A stretch of DNA of 46,162 nucleotides from Opitutia bacterium (GCA_947470855.1 CANIUQ010000012.1:1-46162); one strand, 5' to 3'. Positions 8,538 to 19,146 are shown, counted from the first letter of the stretch. Translations and numbers: made by a program. The notes: generated by a model not told the origin, from the letters alone.

Positions 8538-8588
8538 CAAAAAACTTTTTTGAAACTTTGGCTGGGTTGCAGGGTTATATCAAATGTT

Positions 8589-9080
8589 ATGAAAATTATA
8601 ACCACACTCCTCACAGGACTATTAGCTTCATGGGCAACCTTAGCCTACGCGGGCGAATCTAAACGCACCGCTGAGTATATTCTCACGACACCTCTTGAAT
8701 TCGAAGGCAAAAATGTCGACCTCGATGTATCCTTCGTCAAACCCGTAAACTGGAAAAGCCCTAATACTGAAATCGCTTTTTTTCATGCCATGACAATGGA
8801 TCGTCATGATAAAAAGCGTGGAGGAAGCATTCTCGTAGCGATTCCTGCCGCGGATGCAGCGAAATTTGCCAAGCGTTATGGCACCGATTTCGACGGACGT
8901 AATGAATACGATCGATTGAATGGCGTCTTAACCACCGCCCCAGGTAAAAAAATTAAAGGACGCACTTGGATCATCGATATGACGGGCGGCAAAATAGCTG
9001 AACTCGTCAAAAACAAGCAGCTCGTCATCGAGGACAACGAAGGTAAAGAAGGTGAAGGTAAAGGCGAGCGCGCCCCTTAA
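8589..9080 (+). CDS. Small secreted protein of unknown function (paralogue of 26844-27353)
   Basis: 163 residues from the ATG at 8589; an upstream TTG (8550) would only add residues ahead of a good signal peptide. The N-terminus (MKIITTLLTGLLASWATLAY, ending AYA) is a Sec signal peptide with an AxA-type cleavage site. The mature part begins with a short TPLEFEGKNVDLDVSFVKP segment recalling an OB-fold strand pattern, then a GGSILVAIP strand, and ends in a charged Lys/Glu/Gly-rich tail. I do not recognise a named family. A second protein in the window shares the same order of motifs. A strong terminator for this gene lies inside the opposing purL (9141-9172). Confidence 0.75.
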   Translation: MKIITTLLTGLLASWATLAYAGESKRTAEYILTTPLEFEGKNVDLDVSFVKPVNWKSPNTEIAFFHAMTMDRHDKKRGGSILVAIPAADAAKFAKRYGTDFDGRNEYDRLNGVLTTAPGKKIKGRTWIIDMTGGKIAELVKNKQLVIEDNEGKEGEGKGERAP

Positions 9081-9108
9081 TTCATTATTAAATGTTATTT
9101 CGGAGTGG

Positions 9109-12100
9109 TTAACTAAAGTAGTCTACGCCACCTTCAAATAATCCCTGGAATTTATTTCCAGGGATATTTTTTGCCACCTGAGATCCACGTCGCTCGCTGT
9201 GCCCCATTTTTCCGAGAACACGTCCGCAAGGACTCGTAATACCTTCAACAGCCTGCACCGATCCATTAGGATTAAACTCAATCCGATGCGAAGGGACTCC
9301 TTGGGCATCACAATACTGGAAGGCCACTTGGCCATTTTTAATAAGTTCCGTCATAACCGCTGAAGAAGCCACATAGCGACCCTCACCATGCGAGAAAGGA
9401 ATCTGGTGAACTTGACCAACCTCGAGACGCGACAACCAAGGGGATTTCACTGAAGCCACCCGGGTATAGGCGTAACGCGATAGATGTCGGGCAATCGCAT
9501 TATGGAAAAGTGTGGGAGCCTGCGCATCGACATCGCGAATCTCACCAAAAGGAACGAGACCCAATTTAATTAAGGCTTGGAATCCATTACAAATACCCAA
9601 AGCGAGACCATCGCGGGATTTTAATAACTCCATGGTAGCCTCGCGAACCACTGGGGATTTAAAAACGGCGGCAATAAACTTACCCGAACCATCGGGCTCA
9701 TCACCGGCCGAGAATCCCCCAGGTATCATTAAAATCTGAGAACGTTGAATCGCCTGTGCTAAAGCCTGGAGTGATTCGGATAAGCCCTGTGCATCGTGAT
9801 TGCGGAAAACAAGAATCTCCGGTTCTGCACCAGCTTGGCGAAAAGCTCTCGCGGTATCGTATTCGCAATTACTTCCAGGAAAAACGGGTATAATAACGCG
9901 TGGACGAGCGACGCGAACCTTAGGCTTTAAACCTGAGCGCTGAGCAAAATGAATGGTTTCAGGCTGTCCAACAGGCTCCGAAGCTCGCGTTGGGAAAACT
10001 GACTCTAAAAGACTCTCGTGTGCCTGCAAAAGTTTTTCCACAGAAACCTGAACTCCCGGCCAAGTGATTTCAGCCTGAACAGTCGTTTTTCCAAGAACAC
10101 GGTGCGGCAAATCACCCAAGTCAGAATGGCGCGCGACTTCTAAAACCAGCGATCCGTAGGAAGGAGTAAAGAAATCGGCTGAAGGTACAGCGTCTAAGGC
10201 AACTCCTAAGCGATTACCAAAACACATACGTGCCAAGGCATGCCCTACTCCACCCTGACGGACCGCCGTCGCAGCAAGAATTTTTCCTGCCTTCATCAAG
10301 CGATGAACAGCCGATAAGCGATTTTGGGCCACCTTCAAGTCGGGCAACAAGGCCGAGGTACGAGGCACCTCAATGACGACGACCGTAGAACCTGCTTGCT
10401 TAAACTCAGCCGAAACAACCTCCGAGGCTTTTCCAGGAACAATGGCAAAAGAAACCAAAGTCGGTGGCACATCGAGATCTTTAAAGGAACCCGACATACT
10501 ATCTTTACCGCCAATGGCTGCTGTTCCGAAAGCACACTGAGCCTCCAGTCCGCCCAATAAGGCAACCAAAGGCTTACCCCAACGCTTAGGATCTTGTCCT
10601 AATTTTTCGAAATATTCTTGGAAAGTCAGTCGAGCACGAGCGGGGTTTCCTCCTGCAGCCGTCAAACGAGCAAGTGATTCAACCACTGCACAAACCGCAC
10701 CATGCCCTGGTGACCATTGAGCCACTTCAGGATTAAATCCGTAACTCATGATGGTACAGACATCTGTCTCACCATGTAATACAGGCAACTTAGCTGCCAT
10801 AGCCTCTTGCGGAGTCGACTGCGTTAGACCACCGAAAGGATGCAAAACGGTGTTGGCACCAATCGAAGCATCAAAACGCTCAACTAACCCACGCTGCGAA
10901 GCCAAAGGCAGAGCGCTAACCATGGCCAAGAAATCATCTGCTGTTACTGTCTTAGGCGTAACCGCAAAAGGATTTTTTTCTAAGTCAGGAGCAACCACAT
11001 GAGCCGTCGCCGTTTGTGTGACGCCATTCGTATCCAGAAAATCGCGCGAGATATCGACGATACGTTGACCACGCCATTCCATGACCAAACGTCCAGTGTT
11101 CGTGACATCAGCGACCGCAACTCCTTCTAAATTTTCTTGGCGGGCTGCCGCTAAAAATGTTGGGACATCTTTAGGCTCAAGCACAACAGCCATACGCTCT
11201 TGCGATTCGGAAAGTGCGATTTCTGTTCCATCAAGCCCATCATACTTCAATGGTACGCGATCCAAGTGCACATGCAAAGACGGTGCTAATTCACCGATTG
11301 CTACCGAGACTCCACCTGCACCGAAATCATTACAACGTTTAATTAAACGACTGACGCTAGGGTTGCGAAACAAACGCTGCAACTTACGTTCGGTAGGAGC
11401 ATCGCCTTTCTGAACCTCCGCTGAATTTTGGAGAGCCGTTTCGGTGTGTTCCTTAGAGGAGCCTGTCGCCCCACCCACCCCATCACGCCCCGTACGTCCG
11501 CCAACCAGAACAATGACATCATCTGGGGCGGGAACTTCGCGTCGAACACATGCACGAGGGCCAGCGGCCACGACGGCACCAATTTCCATCCGTTTCGCTA
11601 CATAACCTGGATGGTAGTGCTCCGAGACAAGTCCCGTCGCTAAACCAATTTGATTACCATAAGAGGAGTACCCTGCAGCTGCACCCGTCGTGATTTTACG
11701 CTGTGGCAATTTACCAGGTAGAGTTTGCTGATAGGGAGTGAGAGGATTAGCCGCGCCCGTCACCCGCATCGCTTGGTAAACGTAGGATCGACCTGAAAGG
11801 GGATCGCGAATCGCACCACCTAAACATGTTGCGGCACCACCGAAGGGCTCAATTTCTGTCGGGTGATTGTGCGTTTCGTTTTTAAACATGACCAACCACT
11901 CCTCCACCTTACCATCGATTTCCACAGGAACGACAATCGAGGCCGCATTGACCTCCTCCGAGTCTTCCATGTCATCCAAAATACCGCGTCGCTTTAATTC
12001 TCGCCCACCAATCGTGGCGATATCCATCAAGCAAATCGGCTTACCTTGGCGATTGAGGCCTAAGCGAATCGATTGATAGTTCTGCCAAGCTTGTCGAAAA

Positions 12101-12837
12101 GGCTCTAATAAAGGAGAAGGCTCAAACTCAACAGCAGTCAATTCAGCCAAGAAAGTAGTGTGTCGACAATGATCCGACCAGTAAGTGTCCAAGAGTTTAA
12201 TCTCTGTCAGCGTTGGCTCCCGCTTTGCCTCATCTTGAAAGTATTTTTGACAGAAAGCCAAATCGGCATCGGACATGGCTAAACCCATGCTTTTACGTAA
12301 ACTCGCAAGTTCAGCAGATGATTTTTTTAGAAAGTCTTTCACCGAAGCCACGGCCGCAGGCACAGGAGCCGCTCGACGAAGAGAATCAGGCTTAACCAGA
12401 GTTGCTTCACGCGAATCGACTGGATTGATGAGATAAGCTTTAATTCGTTTAACATCCTCATCGGACAGTTTTCCGGAAAGAATGTAGACGCGTGCAGCGG
12501 CAACTTCGGGGCGCTGACCACCACTAACAATTTGCAAGCATTGGGCAGCCGAATCGGCACGCTGGTCAAATTGACCTGGTAAATACTCAACCGCAAATGC
12601 CACCTCACCTGCCGCGATGGCCAAAGACTCAACGGTTACGTCATCGACGGGAGGTTCAGCAAAAACTGTAGGTATCGCTTGGCTGATTGAAGACTCAGAG
12701 GCGCCTTCGATATCGTAGCGTTGAATAATACGTATTCCCTGCAAAGAAGGTAGGCCAAGCGAGTCGCGCAGATCGCGCAACAAGCTTTCGGCTTCAGACC
12801 GAAAGGGGGGCTTTTTTTCGACGTAAAGACGTTTCAT
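9109..12837 (-). CDS. purL: Phosphoribosylformylglycinamidine synthase, large single-chain form
   Basis: 1242 residues from the ATG at 12837, chosen because a good SD (GGGGAG) precedes it; the open frame runs further upstream but lacks similarity there. Order: PurS-like N-terminal domain, linker (TYWSDHCRHTTF), two FGAM-synthetase halves (FKNETHNHPTEIEPFGG, GGRTGRDGVGGAT, GGKDSMSGSF) and a C-terminal glutaminase with PVFPGSNCEYDTA, nucleophile Cys in LGICNGFQAL and the His/Glu of SHGEGRYV. It makes FGAM from FGAR, ATP and glutamine in purine synthesis. This long form replaces the separate PurS/PurQ/PurL set. No other pur gene is adjacent. Confidence 0.95.
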   Translation of the reverse strand: MKRLYVEKKPPFRSEAESLLRDLRDSLGLPSLQGIRIIQRYDIEGASESSISQAIPTVFAEPPVDDVTVESLAIAAGEVAFAVEYLPGQFDQRADSAAQCLQIVSGGQRPEVAAARVYILSGKLSDEDVKRIKAYLINPVDSREATLVKPDSLRRAAPVPAAVASVKDFLKKSSAELASLRKSMGLAMSDADLAFCQKYFQDEAKREPTLTEIKLLDTYWSDHCRHTTFLAELTAVEFEPSPLLEPFRQAWQNYQSIRLGLNRQGKPICLMDIATIGGRELKRRGILDDMEDSEEVNAASIVVPVEIDGKVEEWLVMFKNETHNHPTEIEPFGGAATCLGGAIRDPLSGRSYVYQAMRVTGAANPLTPYQQTLPGKLPQRKITTGAAAGYSSYGNQIGLATGLVSEHYHPGYVAKRMEIGAVVAAGPRACVRREVPAPDDVIVLVGGRTGRDGVGGATGSSKEHTETALQNSAEVQKGDAPTERKLQRLFRNPSVSRLIKRCNDFGAGGVSVAIGELAPSLHVHLDRVPLKYDGLDGTEIALSESQERMAVVLEPKDVPTFLAAARQENLEGVAVADVTNTGRLVMEWRGQRIVDISRDFLDTNGVTQTATAHVVAPDLEKNPFAVTPKTVTADDFLAMVSALPLASQRGLVERFDASIGANTVLHPFGGLTQSTPQEAMAAKLPVLHGETDVCTIMSYGFNPEVAQWSPGHGAVCAVVESLARLTAAGGNPARARLTFQEYFEKLGQDPKRWGKPLVALLGGLEAQCAFGTAAIGGKDSMSGSFKDLDVPPTLVSFAIVPGKASEVVSAEFKQAGSTVVVIEVPRTSALLPDLKVAQNRLSAVHRLMKAGKILAATAVRQGGVGHALARMCFGNRLGVALDAVPSADFFTPSYGSLVLEVARHSDLGDLPHRVLGKTTVQAEITWPGVQVSVEKLLQAHESLLESVFPTRASEPVGQPETIHFAQRSGLKPKVRVARPRVIIPVFPGSNCEYDTARAFRQAGAEPEILVFRNHDAQGLSESLQALAQAIQRSQILMIPGGFSAGDEPDGSGKFIAAVFKSPVVREATMELLKSRDGLALGICNGFQALIKLGLVPFGEIRDVDAQAPTLFHNAIARHLSRYAYTRVASVKSPWLSRLEVGQVHQIPFSHGEGRYVASSAVMTELIKNGQVAFQYCDAQGVPSHRIEFNPNGSVQAVEGITSPCGRVLGKMGHSERRGSQVAKNIPGNKFQGLFEGGVDYFS
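9141..9172 (+). terminator. Terminator of the 8589 gene embedded in purL
   Basis: ATCCCTGGAA (9141-9150) and TTCCAGGGAT (9156-9165) form a perfect 10-bp stem with a 5-base loop, followed on the plus strand by ATTTTTT (9166-9172). It stands about 60 bases after the plus-strand stop and lies wholly within the 3' coding end of the convergent purL. The minus-strand side has only a broken T run, so termination should mainly serve the plus-strand gene. Confidence 0.75.
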
Positions 12838-12931
12838 GAAGTCTCCCCTACCTTGTCGGAAATCAGGGAGGGAGGACGACACAAAATTATGAAATTTTGT
12901 TACCAGACCTCCCCTTAGTACGCACCAACCC

Positions 12932-12965
12932 AAAGAAAAGGGGCGAACCTCACGATTCGCCCCTT
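12932..12965 (-). terminator. Rho-independent terminator after ppdK
   Basis: On the minus strand a perfect 10-bp stem, AAGGGGCGAA with TTCGCCCCTT (12938-12947 and 12956-12965), encloses an 8-base loop and is followed by TTTTCTTT. It starts 22 bases beyond the ppdK stop codon and separates ppdK from purL. Confidence 0.85.
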
Positions 12966-12987
12966 ACTTGAAATCTAGTCTCTTGGC

Positions 12988-15753
12988 TTACTTCTTCTTA
13001 GCTGCTCGCTTTTCCTCAATGGCTGCTTGGGCAGCAGCGAGTCGAGCGACTGGAACGCGGTAAGGGGAGCAAGAGACGTAGGAAAGCCCTACCCGATGGC
13101 AGAACTTCACGGATTCAGGCTCACCGCCGTGTTCACCGCAGATACCAAGCTTGATATCGGGGCGAGTCGAGCGACCCTTCTCGATTGCAATCTTAACGAG
13201 TTGACCCACGCCAGTTTGGTCAAGGCTTGCAAACGGATTCTTTTTGAAGATTTCGTTTTCCGTGTAAGCACCCAAGAAGTTACCCATGTCGTCACGGGAG
13301 ACGCCTAAGGCTGTCTGCGTAAGGTCATTGGTACCGAAGCTGAAGAATTCGGCCGTCTGAGCAATTTCATCGGCTGTTAACGCACCACGGGGGACTTCAA
13401 TCATCGTTCCCACGGTGTAAGGAATCTTCACTTTCTTCTCAGCTTGAACCTCAGCTGCTACGCGATGGATGACTTCAACCTGCAAGTCGAGCTCGCGCTT
13501 GAAACCAACGAGAGGCACCATCACTTCAGGTTTAACTTTGATGCCCTTCTTCAATACCGTCGCTGCGGCTTCGAAGATAGCACGTGCCTGAGTCTCGGTA
13601 ATTTCAGGATAAGCGATACCTAAACGGCAACCACGGTGTCCGAGCATCGGATTAAATTCATGAAGAGCAGCGACGCGGGAGATAACTTTCTCCTTCGAAA
13701 CTCCAAGTTTCTTCGCGAGTTCGGCCTGGGCTTTTTCATCATGAGGAACGAATTCATGCAAGGGAGGATCGAGCAAACGAATCGTCGCAGGAAGCCCCTT
13801 AAGCGTTTGGAAAATACCGATGAAGTCTTCGCGCTGGTAAGGCAGAATTTTGGCCAATGCTTTACGACGACCTTCGACGGTTTCAGCGAGAATCATTTCA
13901 CGAACGGCATCGATACGATCGCCTTCGAAGAACATGTGTTCGGTACGAGTGAGACCGATACCTTGCGCACCAAAAGCCATCGCTTGGGCGGTTTGCTCAG
14001 GGTTGTCGGCATTCGTGCGAACCTGTAAACGAGTCGCCTGCGAACACCACTTCATCAATTGGACGTAATTCTTATACTTCTCCGTCTTCTGGGCGGCTTT
14101 ATCGTCATTTAATAGACCAGCCACGATTTCAGAGGGAGCGGTCTTGATTTGGCCAGCATAGACAGTACCAGCAGTACCATCGATCGAGAGATAGTCGCCT
14201 TCCTTGAAGGTATGACCAGCAATTGTTGCCGTCTTTTTGTCATAATCAATTTGCACCGCAGCGGCACCACAAACACAGACTTTACCCATCTGACGTGCCA
14301 CGAGAGCAGCGTGAGAAGAAACTCCGCCACGCGCAGTGAGAATACCTTCGGCAGCAATCATACCCCGGAGGTCTTCAGGAGAGGTTTCCAAGCGGACCAG
14401 AAGAACTTTTTCACCCTTCTCGGCTGCCACAACTGCACGGTCGGCGTTAAAATAGATGCGACCCGTTGCAGCGCCAGGACCTGCAGGGAGACCACTCGCA
14501 ATCGCTTTGGCTTTCTTTACTTCAGCTAAATCGAAAATCGGCGCCAATAACTGTTCAAGCTGATCAGCGGGATTACGCAAAACAGCCGTTTCCCAGTCGA
14601 TGAGTTTCGACTTCACCATATCGGCAGCAAACTTCAAGGCAGCGGCAGCGGTACGCTTACCATTGCGCGTTTGTAGCATGTATAGTTTGCCTTCTTGGAT
14701 GGTAAACTCGATGTCTTGCACATCTTTGAAATGCTTTTCGAGAATTTGACGAACCTTGAGCAACTGTTCATAGCTCTTCGGCATCACATCCTTGAGTTTG
14801 ATGACTGGCTCAGGTGTACGCACACCAGCCACAACGTCTTCACCTTGTGCATTGACTAAAAACTCTCCGTAAAATTCATCGACACCGTTGGCAGGGTTAC
14901 GCGTGAAAGCTACGCCCGAGCCTGAACGTTCACCCGTATTACCAAACACCATGGCTTGAACGTTAACTGCGGTACCCCACTCGGCAGGAATGTTGTATTT
15001 ACGACGGTAAACAATCGCACGGTCGTTCATCCAGGAGCTGAAAACAGCACCCGCAGCACCACGGAGCTGATCCCATGGTTGATTCGGGAAAACCTTACCG
15101 GTGCGTTGTTTAACCAAGGCTTTGAAGCGCTTAACCAATTCTTTTTGGTCTTCAGCGGTGAGCTTCGAGTCTTCGATGTCACCTTTATATTTCTCGTGCT
15201 TAAATTCTTCGATGACAGACTCGAAAGGTTCGTGGTCTTCACCTTCACGCTTCTGCACACCCAAAACAACGTCGCCATACATCTGAATAAAGCGGCGATA
15301 GCAGTCCCAAGCGAAACGAGAGTTATTGGTGGCTTTCTCGAGAGCGACAACCGTTTGATCGTTCAAACCGAGATTTAAAATAGTATCCATCATCCCAGGC
15401 ATCGAGTCGCGAGCACCCGAGCGAACGGCAACGAGCAAGGGCATTCCTGAAGTTGCTCCAAATTCTGTGCCCATGATTTTTTCCATATTGCGCACACCAG
15501 CTTCCATCTGAGCTTGGAGTGAAGCGGGATACGTGCGTTTGTTAGCGTAGAAGTAAGTGCAGACCTCGGTCGTGATGGTAAAACCTGGAGGAACGGGAAG
15601 ACCAATACGGGTCATCTCCGCGAGATTCGCTCCTTTACCGCCGAGGAGGGCTTTCATCGTGCCATCTCCGTCAGCTTTGCCATCACCCCAAACGTAAACA
15701 ACTTTGGACGATTTAGAGGAGGCTTTATTTTTTGGATTTTTGGTCTTGGCCAT
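12988..15753 (-). CDS. ppdK: Pyruvate, phosphate dikinase
   Basis: 921 residues from the ATG at 15753 ([10 protein letters not shown]...), the start that leaves the conserved N-terminus [12 protein letters not shown] close to the beginning. Order: ATP-grasp domain ([29 protein letters not shown]), central phosphohistidine domain with the catalytic His in [16 protein letters not shown], and C-terminal PEP/pyruvate barrel with [13 protein letters not shown] and the Cys of LGICGEHGG. It interconverts pyruvate, ATP and phosphate with PEP, AMP and pyrophosphate, serving glycolysis or gluconeogenesis. There is no SD; TTGACA (minus strand, 15840-15845) is a possible -35 box about 90 bases upstream with no clear -10. 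Confidence 0.95.
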   Translation of the reverse strand: MAKTKNPKNKASSKSSKVVYVWGDGKADGDGTMKALLGGKGANLAEMTRIGLPVPPGFTITTEVCTYFYANKRTYPASLQAQMEAGVRNMEKIMGTEFGATSGMPLLVAVRSGARDSMPGMMDTILNLGLNDQTVVALEKATNNSRFAWDCYRRFIQMYGDVVLGVQKREGEDHEPFESVIEEFKHEKYKGDIEDSKLTAEDQKELVKRFKALVKQRTGKVFPNQPWDQLRGAAGAVFSSWMNDRAIVYRRKYNIPAEWGTAVNVQAMVFGNTGERSGSGVAFTRNPANGVDEFYGEFLVNAQGEDVVAGVRTPEPVIKLKDVMPKSYEQLLKVRQILEKHFKDVQDIEFTIQEGKLYMLQTRNGKRTAAAALKFAADMVKSKLIDWETAVLRNPADQLEQLLAPIFDLAEVKKAKAIASGLPAGPGAATGRIYFNADRAVVAAEKGEKVLLVRLETSPEDLRGMIAAEGILTARGGVSSHAALVARQMGKVCVCGAAAVQIDYDKKTATIAGHTFKEGDYLSIDGTAGTVYAGQIKTAPSEIVAGLLNDDKAAQKTEKYKNYVQLMKWCSQATRLQVRTNADNPEQTAQAMAFGAQGIGLTRTEHMFFEGDRIDAVREMILAETVEGRRKALAKILPYQREDFIGIFQTLKGLPATIRLLDPPLHEFVPHDEKAQAELAKKLGVSKEKVISRVAALHEFNPMLGHRGCRLGIAYPEITETQARAIFEAAATVLKKGIKVKPEVMVPLVGFKRELDLQVEVIHRVAAEVQAEKKVKIPYTVGTMIEVPRGALTADEIAQTAEFFSFGTNDLTQTALGVSRDDMGNFLGAYTENEIFKKNPFASLDQTGVGQLVKIAIEKGRSTRPDIKLGICGEHGGEPESVKFCHRVGLSYVSCSPYRVPVARLAAAQAAIEEKRAAKKK

Positions 15754-15938
15754 AGGTGTGTAAAAAATGGGTAATTGTATTGCCGAGAGACATTCGGTCG
15801 CGCGACAGAACCCCACAAAAAGGGGAAAGCAGGCTCTGCTGTCAATGGATTAGGGGCTCACATGGACCCTAAAAGGCTTAAAACCCGCTCTTTAATCGCC
15901 GTTAGGCCAATTCAAACAAGATGGGTTATTAACAGTCG

Positions 15939-15961
15939 AAAAAATCAGGATATTTAATCCT
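15939..15961 (-). terminator. Weak terminator after the 15960 gene
   Basis: A 5-bp stem AGGAT/ATCCT (15957-15961 and 15947-15951), partly inside the stop codon, is followed by GATTTTTT on the minus strand. The stem is short, but position and T run fit a terminator. Confidence 0.4.
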
Positions 15962-16307
15962 ATTTAAGTCGATAAATAAAAATCCCGATAAAAAACAAAA
16001 CCAACAGCACAATCATTAAGGTTTTGGCTGAGGCGCGACTCTGATTTTCCTCAAATTTACGATTCATGTAAGCCTTTCGTCCCGCTTCGGTAACCGCCTC
16101 CACAATGACATCAGGGAAACCTCGGCCAGGGACTTCTACGATGGTCCCCTTGACCAGACCGAGTCGCATTAAAATCATAAGGGCTAAAACCTTTCTCTCG
16201 GTTGATAAAATATCGAATTCATTACACTCACGTCCAACAACCAAACGCTCCAAAGCCAACAAAGCATCGGATGAAATATAGCGTCGTTGTTTAGTCGGCT
16301 TGCTCAT
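15960..16307 (-). CDS. Small tail-anchored membrane protein of unknown function
   Basis: 115 residues from the ATG at 16307 (a TTG two codons earlier is less likely). The N-terminus is basic (MSKPTKQRRY). The middle (about 35-80) alternates helices and short strands with LSTERKVLALMILMRLGLVKG and VTEAGRKAYM, a pattern that recalls a winged-helix fold, but I cannot assign a family. The last 20 residues are one hydrophobic helix (MIVLLVLFFIGIFIYRL) ending in a basic residue, so the soluble part should stay in the cytoplasm. It lies alone, downstream of a short gap shared with divergent thiD. Confidence 0.65.
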   Translation of the reverse strand: MSKPTKQRRYISSDALLALERLVVGRECNEFDILSTERKVLALMILMRLGLVKGTIVEVPGRGFPDVIVEAVTEAGRKAYMNRKFEENQSRASAKTLMIVLLVLFFIGIFIYRLK

Positions 16308-16391
16308 TCTCAAGATTTAAGTGAGAGTCACGCAGTTGCGTTAAACAACGAAATAAATCGATAAAACCTTCTTAAACAAACTTTAATTTTA

Positions 16392-17183
16392 ATGTTAAAA
16401 AATCGTGAAACTGAAATGTCTGTGGCTCTAAGCATTGCCGGATCCGATAGCGGTGCTGGTGCTGGCATACAGGTAGATTTACTCACCTTCGCTGCGCATG
16501 GAGTTTATGGCACCACAGCCATTACCTGTCTCACAGCCCAAAATCCTCAGGGTGTTTCCGACATTCATGTCGCACCTGCCAAATTCGTCATCGAACAATG
16601 CCAACAGGTAACCAAACATTATCACCCTAAAGCGATTAAAACAGGGATGTTATTTAACTCTGAAATTGTTTTAGCGGTCGCCGACTTTCTCACACAAAGT
16701 TCTATTCCTTACGTGGTCGACCCAGTCATGGTGGCATCAAGTGGAGCCACCCTTCTCTCTCCCGAAGCCATTGCCGCCGTCAAAAACTACCTCATTCCTA
16801 GAGCAACTCTGGTTACCCCGAATCTCGATGAAGCCTCTCTTTTGTTAGGGCGAAAAGCCCATGGGGGCGAAAAAAATGAAGCGGAAGCCTGTGAATTAGC
16901 CCACAGTTTCGGAGTCCCCTTTTTACTCAAAGGCGGTCATGCCCTCGGAGATGAATTAATTGACACTTTGGCTTGGCCTAACGGCAAAACCATCAGCCTA
17001 AAAGCAAAACGGATTCCCGACATTGATACACATGGAAGTGGTTGCACTTTGTCGGCTGCCATAACTGCCCAACTCGCTCTGGGCCAAGATTTGGCAACCG
17101 CAATCACCCTAGCCCATCGTTACCTTCAAGAGGCTATGAAAAACCCTATACGGGTAGCTGGACTTAAGCATATTCGACATTGA
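16392..17183 (+). CDS. thiD: Hydroxymethylpyrimidine/phosphomethylpyrimidine kinase
   Basis: 263 residues. Ribokinase-fold motifs of ThiD: LSIAGSDSGAGAGIQVDLLT near the start, VDPVMVASSGA, TPNLDEASLLLG, LLKGGHAL and the anion-hole/catalytic Asp motif DIDTHGSGCTLSAAI. It phosphorylates HMP and then HMP-phosphate for thiamine synthesis. An in-frame ATG at 16416 would give an N-terminus (MSVALSIAG) closer to other ThiD proteins and may be the true start. No other thi gene and no TPP riboswitch motif is seen in the short upstream gap, so the protein may act in salvage. Confidence 0.93.
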   Translation: MLKNRETEMSVALSIAGSDSGAGAGIQVDLLTFAAHGVYGTTAITCLTAQNPQGVSDIHVAPAKFVIEQCQQVTKHYHPKAIKTGMLFNSEIVLAVADFLTQSSIPYVVDPVMVASSGATLLSPEAIAAVKNYLIPRATLVTPNLDEASLLLGRKAHGGEKNEAEACELAHSFGVPFLLKGGHALGDELIDTLAWPNGKTISLKAKRIPDIDTHGSGCTLSAAITAQLALGQDLATAITLAHRYLQEAMKNPIRVAGLKHIRH

Positions 17184-17337
17184 TTGACTGACCTAGGGGC
17201 ACGCCTTCGCTGCAACACCCCCATCATTTCGAGAATTTTGTTCATTTTTTAGTGGTATTCAGGTTATTCACACTTGCCCCTTTAGTGGAGTCACCTTTTC
17301 TAACTCGCTCCCTAGGCCATCAAGCCGTCTCTCTCCT

Positions 17338-19146
17338 ATGTCAAAAAAGCACGCCGCCAAACAATCGACCACCCACACTCCTTCCACCACATCCGCCAAA
17401 ACGGGTGTCAAAATGCGTGGCTGTGATGTCATGGTGCGATGCTTAGAGAATCTCGGCGTGGATACCATTTTCGCCTACCCAGGTGGTGCTTCAATGGAGC
17501 TTCACCAAGGGCTCACGCGCTCGAAAAAAATTCGTACTATTCTGCCACGTCATGAACAAGGTGGCGCATTCATGGCTCATGGTTATGCTCGTGCCACAGG
17601 TAAGCCTGGAGTTTGTATGGCCACATCTGGCCCTGGTGCGACGAATCTCGTCACTGCCATTGCCGATGCTCACATGGACAGCATTCCACTTATCTGCATC
17701 ACAGGCCAAGTTTACCAACAATTTATCGGTCGTGCCGCATTCCAAGAAACAGATTTCTATGGCATGACGCTTCCCATCGTGAAGCACTCGTTCCTCGTTT
17801 TAAATTACGAAGAACTACCGATGATCATGTATAAGGCTTTCAAGATTGCGACAACTGGTCGTCCCGGCCCCGTAGTCATCGACATCCCGAAAGACGTTCA
17901 ACAGCACGAATGGGTTCCTGTATTCCCAAAATCAATCGACGACGTCAGCATTCCTGGCCTTCCTGTTCCGCCCAAAGCACCCGATAGCGAATTTGAAAAA
18001 GTCATTCGTCTCATCGAAAAATCGAAGCAACCCGTGCTCTACATCGGTGGCGGTATTCTTTCGGGTCATGCCCACCAAGAACTAATCAATTTCGCGGAAG
18101 CAACGGGCATTCCTGTTGCCTCAACGTTAATGGGCTTGGGAGCCTTCCCTGCCAACCACCCCCAATCACTCTACTGGTATGGTATGCATGGCACAGTCGC
18201 AGGCAATTGGGCCGTCTGTAAGAGCGATTTGTTAATCGTTCTCGGTGCGCGCTTCGACGACCGTATTACGGGAGCCATCGAAAAGTTCGCCCCTGATGCC
18301 ACGATTGTCCACATCGACATCGATCGTTCAGAACATCACAAAAATAAATTCGCTCACTACCCGATTCACTCCGACGTTAAGCACGCTCTCCAACGTCTTT
18401 TAGCATTAACGAAAAAGAATTTCCAGAAACCTGATTTTAAAAAGTGGTTCAGCACCATTAACGGATGGAAAAAGGAACATCCCTTCCCCTTCAGCTACGA
18501 TCGCAAGGGCTCCAAACATATTCTCCCCCAAGAAGCAGTCGAAGTTCTTTTCGAAGAATCCAAAGGCGAGGCGATTATCTCTACGGGCGTTGGTCAGCAC
18601 CAAATGTGGGCACCGCAGTATTATCAATTCAACAAGCCAAGAACCTTTATCAGTTCTCTTGGTGCTGGTACGATGGGCTTCGGCTTACCCGCCGCTATCG
18701 GTGCTAAAGTCGCTTTCCCCAAGAAACACGTAATCGATATCGATGGAGACGGCTCCTTCTTAATGAACATTCAGGAGCTTGCCTGTATGAAAATTGAGAA
18801 AATCAATGCCAAGATTTTACTCCTTAACAACCAACACCTCGGCATGGTGGTTCAATGGGAAGATCGTTTCTACGCAGGTGTTCGCGGTCACACAATTCTC
18901 GGCGATGCAGGCAACATCGGCAGCCCAGACAACCCGGCTGGGCTCTATCCAGACTTCGTCAAGATTGCCAATGGCTTTGGTATTAAAGCCCGACAAGTAA
19001 TGAAGCGCGAAGAACTTCGTGAAGCCATTCGTGAAATGCTCGCCCATGATGGTCCTTATCTGCTCGATGTGGTTGTTCCTTACACCGAGCACGTTCTACC
19101 CTTCATTCCGCAAAAGAAGTCGGCGATGGAAATTCTTACGAAGTAA
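17338..19146 (+). CDS. ilvB: Acetolactate synthase, large (catalytic) subunit
   Basis: 602 residues. The N-terminal TPP domain has [15 protein letters not shown], the catalytic Glu of [17 protein letters not shown] and [11 protein letters not shown]; the middle domain has ARFDDRITG (FAD/subunit contacts); the C-terminal TPP domain has the [12 protein letters not shown]...LLLNNQ metal/TPP motif. This is the biosynthetic, FAD-containing type that makes acetolactate or acetohydroxybutyrate for Val, Leu and Ile. The N-terminal 25 residues are extra, Lys/Thr/Ser-rich and likely disordered. No ilvN or ilvC follows; a terminator closes the unit. TTGCCC-17-TTTCTA at 17274-17302 is a weak candidate promoter. 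Confidence 0.95.
   Translation: MSKKHAAKQSTTHTPSTTSAKTGVKMRGCDVMVRCLENLGVDTIFAYPGGASMELHQGLTRSKKIRTILPRHEQGGAFMAHGYARATGKPGVCMATSGPGATNLVTAIADAHMDSIPLICITGQVYQQFIGRAAFQETDFYGMTLPIVKHSFLVLNYEELPMIMYKAFKIATTGRPGPVVIDIPKDVQQHEWVPVFPKSIDDVSIPGLPVPPKAPDSEFEKVIRLIEKSKQPVLYIGGGILSGHAHQELINFAEATGIPVASTLMGLGAFPANHPQSLYWYGMHGTVAGNWAVCKSDLLIVLGARFDDRITGAIEKFAPDATIVHIDIDRSEHHKNKFAHYPIHSDVKHALQRLLALTKKNFQKPDFKKWFSTINGWKKEHPFPFSYDRKGSKHILPQEAVEVLFEESKGEAIISTGVGQHQMWAPQYYQFNKPRTFISSLGAGTMGFGLPAAIGAKVAFPKKHVIDIDGDGSFLMNIQELACMKIEKINAKILLLNNQHLGMVVQWEDRFYAGVRGHTILGDAGNIGSPDNPAGLYPDFVKIANGFGIKARQVMKREELREAIREMLAHDGPYLLDVVVPYTEHVLPFIPQKKSAMEILTK

Noticed and set aside
13636-14028. Antisense reading frames within ppdK, purL and other long genes
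   Set aside because: They lie wholly opposite strongly conserved coding sequence and show no domain pattern of their own.
15754-15959. Small gene in the gap between ppdK and the 15960 gene
   Set aside because: No open frame has a credible start, composition or homology; the stretch only shows a possible -35 hexamer for ppdK and a CCCC...GGGG mini-hairpin.
16314-16391. TPP riboswitch ahead of thiD
   Set aside because: The 78-base gap lacks the CTGAGA-type core of the THI element.
17252-17446. Attenuator leader peptide ahead of ilvB
   Set aside because: The reading frame runs deep into ilvB, is not enriched in Ile/Val/Leu runs, and no terminator/antiterminator pair is visible.
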